From contig JARKUZ010000037.1 of NCBI GenBank assembly GCA_029851945.1, positions 1 through 14,691 on the forward strand: DNA of 14,691 nucleotides, in the 5' to 3' direction. Source of the DNA: Terrisporobacter sp. Its GTDB lineage: Bacteria; Bacillota_A; Clostridia; Peptostreptococcales; Peptostreptococcaceae. The notes below the pieces were generated by a model that saw only the letters and a program-made list of their open reading frames with translations, did not search any database and was not told the origin of the DNA. A program made the position numbers and the translations under genes. Shown here piece after piece: positions 12,352-14,691 of this stretch; positions within the stretch are counted from its first letter, which is position 1, and each line of letters opens with the position of its first letter.

Positions 12352-13386
12352 TTGTCAAGTAAAAAGAGTTTGTCAACAACAAAAAAAATAGTAATTGCTC
12401 TTTTAATTTTACTAATAGCAATTCCAGTAGTTACATTCTACTCATTTTATAATAAGTTAAATGTAGTTAAACCATCACAAGATAAAAATAGTGAAAGTAG
12501 TTATGAGTCAAAATATGAAAAAGTAGATGGTATTACTAATATTTTATTATTAGGTACTGACGGTAGAGAAAAAGAGCTAGCTTATCGTTCAGACTGTATG
12601 ATGATAGCAACTATAGATGCTAATAACAAAAACATAAAGTTAACATCACTTGCTCGTGATACTTATGTAGATATTCCAGGAAAAGGTAAAGGAAAATTAA
12701 ATGCAGCTTATTTCTGGGGAAAAGAAGATTTATTATTCCAAACTATAGAGGAAAATTTCGAGCTTAAATTAGATAATTTTATTCAAGTTGATTTTGATGA
12801 TTTAATGAATATTATATTTATTTTAGGCGGAGTTGAAGTTGATGTAAAGGAACATGAATTAAAAATTATTAATGATATGATTCCTAGCTCATATGAACAA
12901 TGTAGTTATTCTAATAAAGGTGAGATGAAACTTTTAACTCATACAGGGAAACAAACAATAAATGGATATCAAGCTATTGCTTACACTAGAATTAGAAAGA
13001 CAGATAGTGCAATTAATAGAGATGAAAGACAAAGAGAAGTAATGCTTGCTGTAATAAACAAAGTTAAAAACATGAAATTCTCTGAATATCCACATTTACT
13101 TAATACTATATTACCATATGTATCAACAAATCTATCAGCATCAGATATTTTAAATATTGCATTTACTGCATATAGTTTTGGTACTGATAATTTAGTTGTA
13201 AAACAAGGGCAATTCCCAATTATAGATAATGTCCATGTTAAAGGTGGAATTTATAAAAAAGCAGGCTGGGTATGGTTATACGACTTAAACTCTGAAGTAG
13301 TTTTAAGAGATTTTATTAATAAGGATATTGATATGGATAAACATGAATATTTAAATGATAACAGTAATATTCAGTTAAATTATTAG
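12352..13386 (+). CDS. LytR-CpsA-Psr (LCP) family glycopolymer transferase
   Basis: The 344-residue protein (from the TTG start) has a short cytoplasmic tail, one membrane segment (about 13-31) and an extracytoplasmic LCP domain from about residue 60. LCP enzymes move undecaprenyl-linked glycopolymers such as teichoic acids or capsule onto peptidoglycan. Visible motifs are NILLLGTDGR, RSDCMMIATID (about 79-89), the catalytic SLARDTYVDIPG (Arg102, Asp103), KLNAAYFWG, and YTRIRKTDSAINRDERQRE (about 211-229), whose arginines bind the pyrophosphate. The open frame reaches back to ATG 12310, but promoter and ribosome binding site positions favour TTG 12352. It is the only confidently called complete gene on the plus strand, divergent from the anchored protein and convergent with wecB, all with envelope roles. 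Confidence 0.93.
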   Translation: MSSKKSLSTTKKIVIALLILLIAIPVVTFYSFYNKLNVVKPSQDKNSESSYESKYEKVDGITNILLLGTDGREKELAYRSDCMMIATIDANNKNIKLTSLARDTYVDIPGKGKGKLNAAYFWGKEDLLFQTIEENFELKLDNFIQVDFDDLMNIIFILGGVEVDVKEHELKIINDMIPSSYEQCSYSNKGEMKLLTHTGKQTINGYQAIAYTRIRKTDSAINRDERQREVMLAVINKVKNMKFSEYPHLLNTILPYVSTNLSASDILNIAFTAYSFGTDNLVVKQGQFPIIDNVHVKGGIYKKAGWVWLYDLNSEVVLRDFINKDIDMDKHEYLNDNSNIQLNY

Positions 13387-13450
13387 ATATTAGTTGTGAA
13401 ATTATAGTCTATCTAGAAAGTAAATAAATTATAATTTCCATGTTATACAG

Positions 13451-13500
13451 AAATAGCTGTCTCTTTTAATGATTTAAAAATCATTTTGAGACAGCTATTT
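13451..13500. terminator. Bidirectional terminator between LCP gene and wecB
   Basis: A long hairpin has outer arms AAATAGCTGTCTC (13451-13463) and its complement (13488-13500), with an inner repeat AATGATTT/AAATCATT. On the plus strand it ends in TTTTTT, a clear terminator for the LCP gene. On the minus strand the tail TTTCTGT is weaker but serves the convergent wecB, whose stop is 8 nt away. Confidence 0.88.
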
Positions 13501-13507
13501 TTTATGC

Positions 13508-14605
13508 TTATAAACTCATTTCCAATATATCTGCTATCTTTTTAGATGCAAATCCATCTCCATATGGATTGGAAGCATTGCTCATATTTTTATAAACTTT
13601 TTCATTATTTATAAGTTCTTTAAAATTTTCATAAATAGTATTTTCATCTGTCCCAACAAGTCTAAGAGTTCCTGCTGCTATACCTTCAGGTCTTTCTGTA
13701 GTATCTCTCATTACAAGTACAGGTTTGCCAAGAGAAGGTGCTTCTTCTTGTATTCCACCACTATCAGTAAGTATAATATATGACTTGTTTAAAAAATTAT
13801 GAAAATCAATTACATCTAAAGGCTCTATGATTTTAATTCTTTCATGATTTCCTAAAATATCATTTGCCACCTGTCTTACTAAAGGATTCATATGAATTGG
13901 ATAAATAACCTTTATATCTTTATATTCATCTACAATTTTTTTAATAGCTTTAAACATATTTTCTAAGGGCTTGCCTAAATTTTCTCTTCTATGAGCAGTA
14001 AGCATTATTAATTTATCATCTCCTACCCAATCTATCATTTCATGTCTGTAATCTTCTTTTACTGTTGTTTTTAATGCGTCTATAGCTGTGTTTCCAGTTA
14101 CATAAATACACTCTTTATCTTTTCCTTCTTTTAATAAATTCTCTTTAGACATATCAGTTGGTGCAAAATGATATCTTGCTATTATTCCCGTAGCTTGTCT
14201 ATTAAATTCCTCTGGAAAAGGTGAGTATATGTCATAAGTTCTAAGACCTGCTTCTACATGACCTACTGGTATTTGTAAGTAAAATGCTGCTAAGGATGTA
14301 ACAAAAGTTGTGGATGTATCTCCATGAACTAAAACTATGTCAGGCTTTACTTGTTCTAAGGTATCTTTCATTTTAGATAATATATTTTGAGTAACATCAA
14401 ACAAAGTTTGATTGCTTTTCATTATACTCAAGTCGAATTCAGGAACAATATCAAAAGCTTGTAAGACTTGGTCTAGCATCTCTCTATGTTGGCCAGTTAC
14501 ACAGACTATTGTCTCTAATTTTTTTCTAGTTTTTAATTCTTTTACTAAAGGACACATTTTTATAGCTTCTGGTCTAGTTCCAAATACTATCATTATTTTT
14601 TTCAT
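13508..14605 (-). CDS. wecB: UDP-N-acetylglucosamine 2-epimerase (non-hydrolysing)
   Basis: The 365-residue protein (from the chosen start) interconverts UDP-GlcNAc and UDP-ManNAc in the cytoplasm, supplying ManNAc for teichoic-acid linkage units, capsule or other surface glycans. Typical motifs are all present: VFGTRPEAIKM at the N-terminus, VHGDTSTT (Asp96), GHVEAGLRTYD (Glu118), PEEFNR, TAHRREN (His205), and DSGGIQEEAPSLGKPVL followed by TERPEG. These include the acidic and His residues used in catalysis. Family members usually begin MKKI, so I chose ATG 14603-14605. Two earlier in-frame ATGs (14617 and 14626) exist, the outermost giving 372 residues; AGGA lies 12 nt before the chosen one, and none has an ideal site. 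Convergent with the LCP gene; a joint role in anionic cell-wall polymers is plausible. Confidence 0.95.
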   Translation of the reverse strand: MKKIMIVFGTRPEAIKMCPLVKELKTRKKLETIVCVTGQHREMLDQVLQAFDIVPEFDLSIMKSNQTLFDVTQNILSKMKDTLEQVKPDIVLVHGDTSTTFVTSLAAFYLQIPVGHVEAGLRTYDIYSPFPEEFNRQATGIIARYHFAPTDMSKENLLKEGKDKECIYVTGNTAIDALKTTVKEDYRHEMIDWVGDDKLIMLTAHRRENLGKPLENMFKAIKKIVDEYKDIKVIYPIHMNPLVRQVANDILGNHERIKIIEPLDVIDFHNFLNKSYIILTDSGGIQEEAPSLGKPVLVMRDTTERPEGIAAGTLRLVGTDENTIYENFKELINNEKVYKNMSNASNPYGDGFASKKIADILEMSL

Positions 14606-14619
14606 ATTATATTTCATTC

Positions 14620-14631
14620 CTAACATGTTAG
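14620..14631. promoter_or_regulatory. 12-bp palindrome at the wecB start region
   Basis: CTAACATGTTAG is a perfect palindrome covering the outermost possible start codon of wecB. It could be an operator, or chance. Confidence 0.3.
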
Positions 14632-14691
14632 ATTAATATTTTTTATAATATATTAATTATTTTATACACATTAGGTAGTTTTATTACATCT

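Overview
The window is a strongly AT-rich segment with very short intergenic spacers, strong GGAGG-type ribosome binding sites, several TTG starts and many U-tailed hairpin terminators. This points to a low-GC Gram-positive anaerobe, most likely a clostridium of the Peptostreptococcaceae or a related family. The genus cannot be fixed from sequence alone.

Left edge (1-1150). The window opens inside the right end of an IS3-family element: the last 19 codons of a transposase, a hairpin and a terminal inverted repeat ending at 126. Beyond it lie two small minus-strand genes for membrane proteins of unknown function, one of only 50 residues, plus three copies of a short degenerate repeat.

Region 1150-4740, all minus strand. 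In order along the plus coordinate come a membrane acyltransferase-3 protein, a thiol (glutathione-type) peroxidase, an OhrR-type peroxide-sensing MarR repressor, a stand-alone PqqD-like protein and a small secreted or membrane protein. Most have their own promoter and terminator. The OhrR and peroxidase genes are adjacent and read as a peroxide-response pair.

Region 4736-10060, minus strand. This is a compact polyamine cluster transcribed speA-speD-speE-speB-metK. Together the genes encode a full route from arginine and methionine to spermidine. SpeA makes agmatine and SpeB makes putrescine. MetK makes S-adenosylmethionine, SpeD decarboxylates it, and SpeE transfers the aminopropyl group. 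speE and speB overlap by 11 bp. The speD-speE gap is 280 bp of low-complexity DNA with nested inverted repeats and flanking direct repeats. speA has a long non-coding upstream region with two good promoter candidates.

Region 10500-14691. A second stand-alone PqqD-like gene has its own promoter (overlapped by a perfect palindrome) and a 16-bp terminator. Cell-envelope genes follow: a membrane-anchored protein with a low-complexity linker and beta-rich domains, a divergent LytR-CpsA-Psr (LCP) glycopolymer ligase, and a UDP-GlcNAc 2-epimerase converging on the LCP gene through a shared hairpin. The two PqqD paralogues bracket the polyamine cluster.

I see no RNA genes, CRISPR array or defence island. 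The least explained elements are the paired orphan PqqD proteins, the 50-residue membrane protein, and the structured speD-speE spacer.
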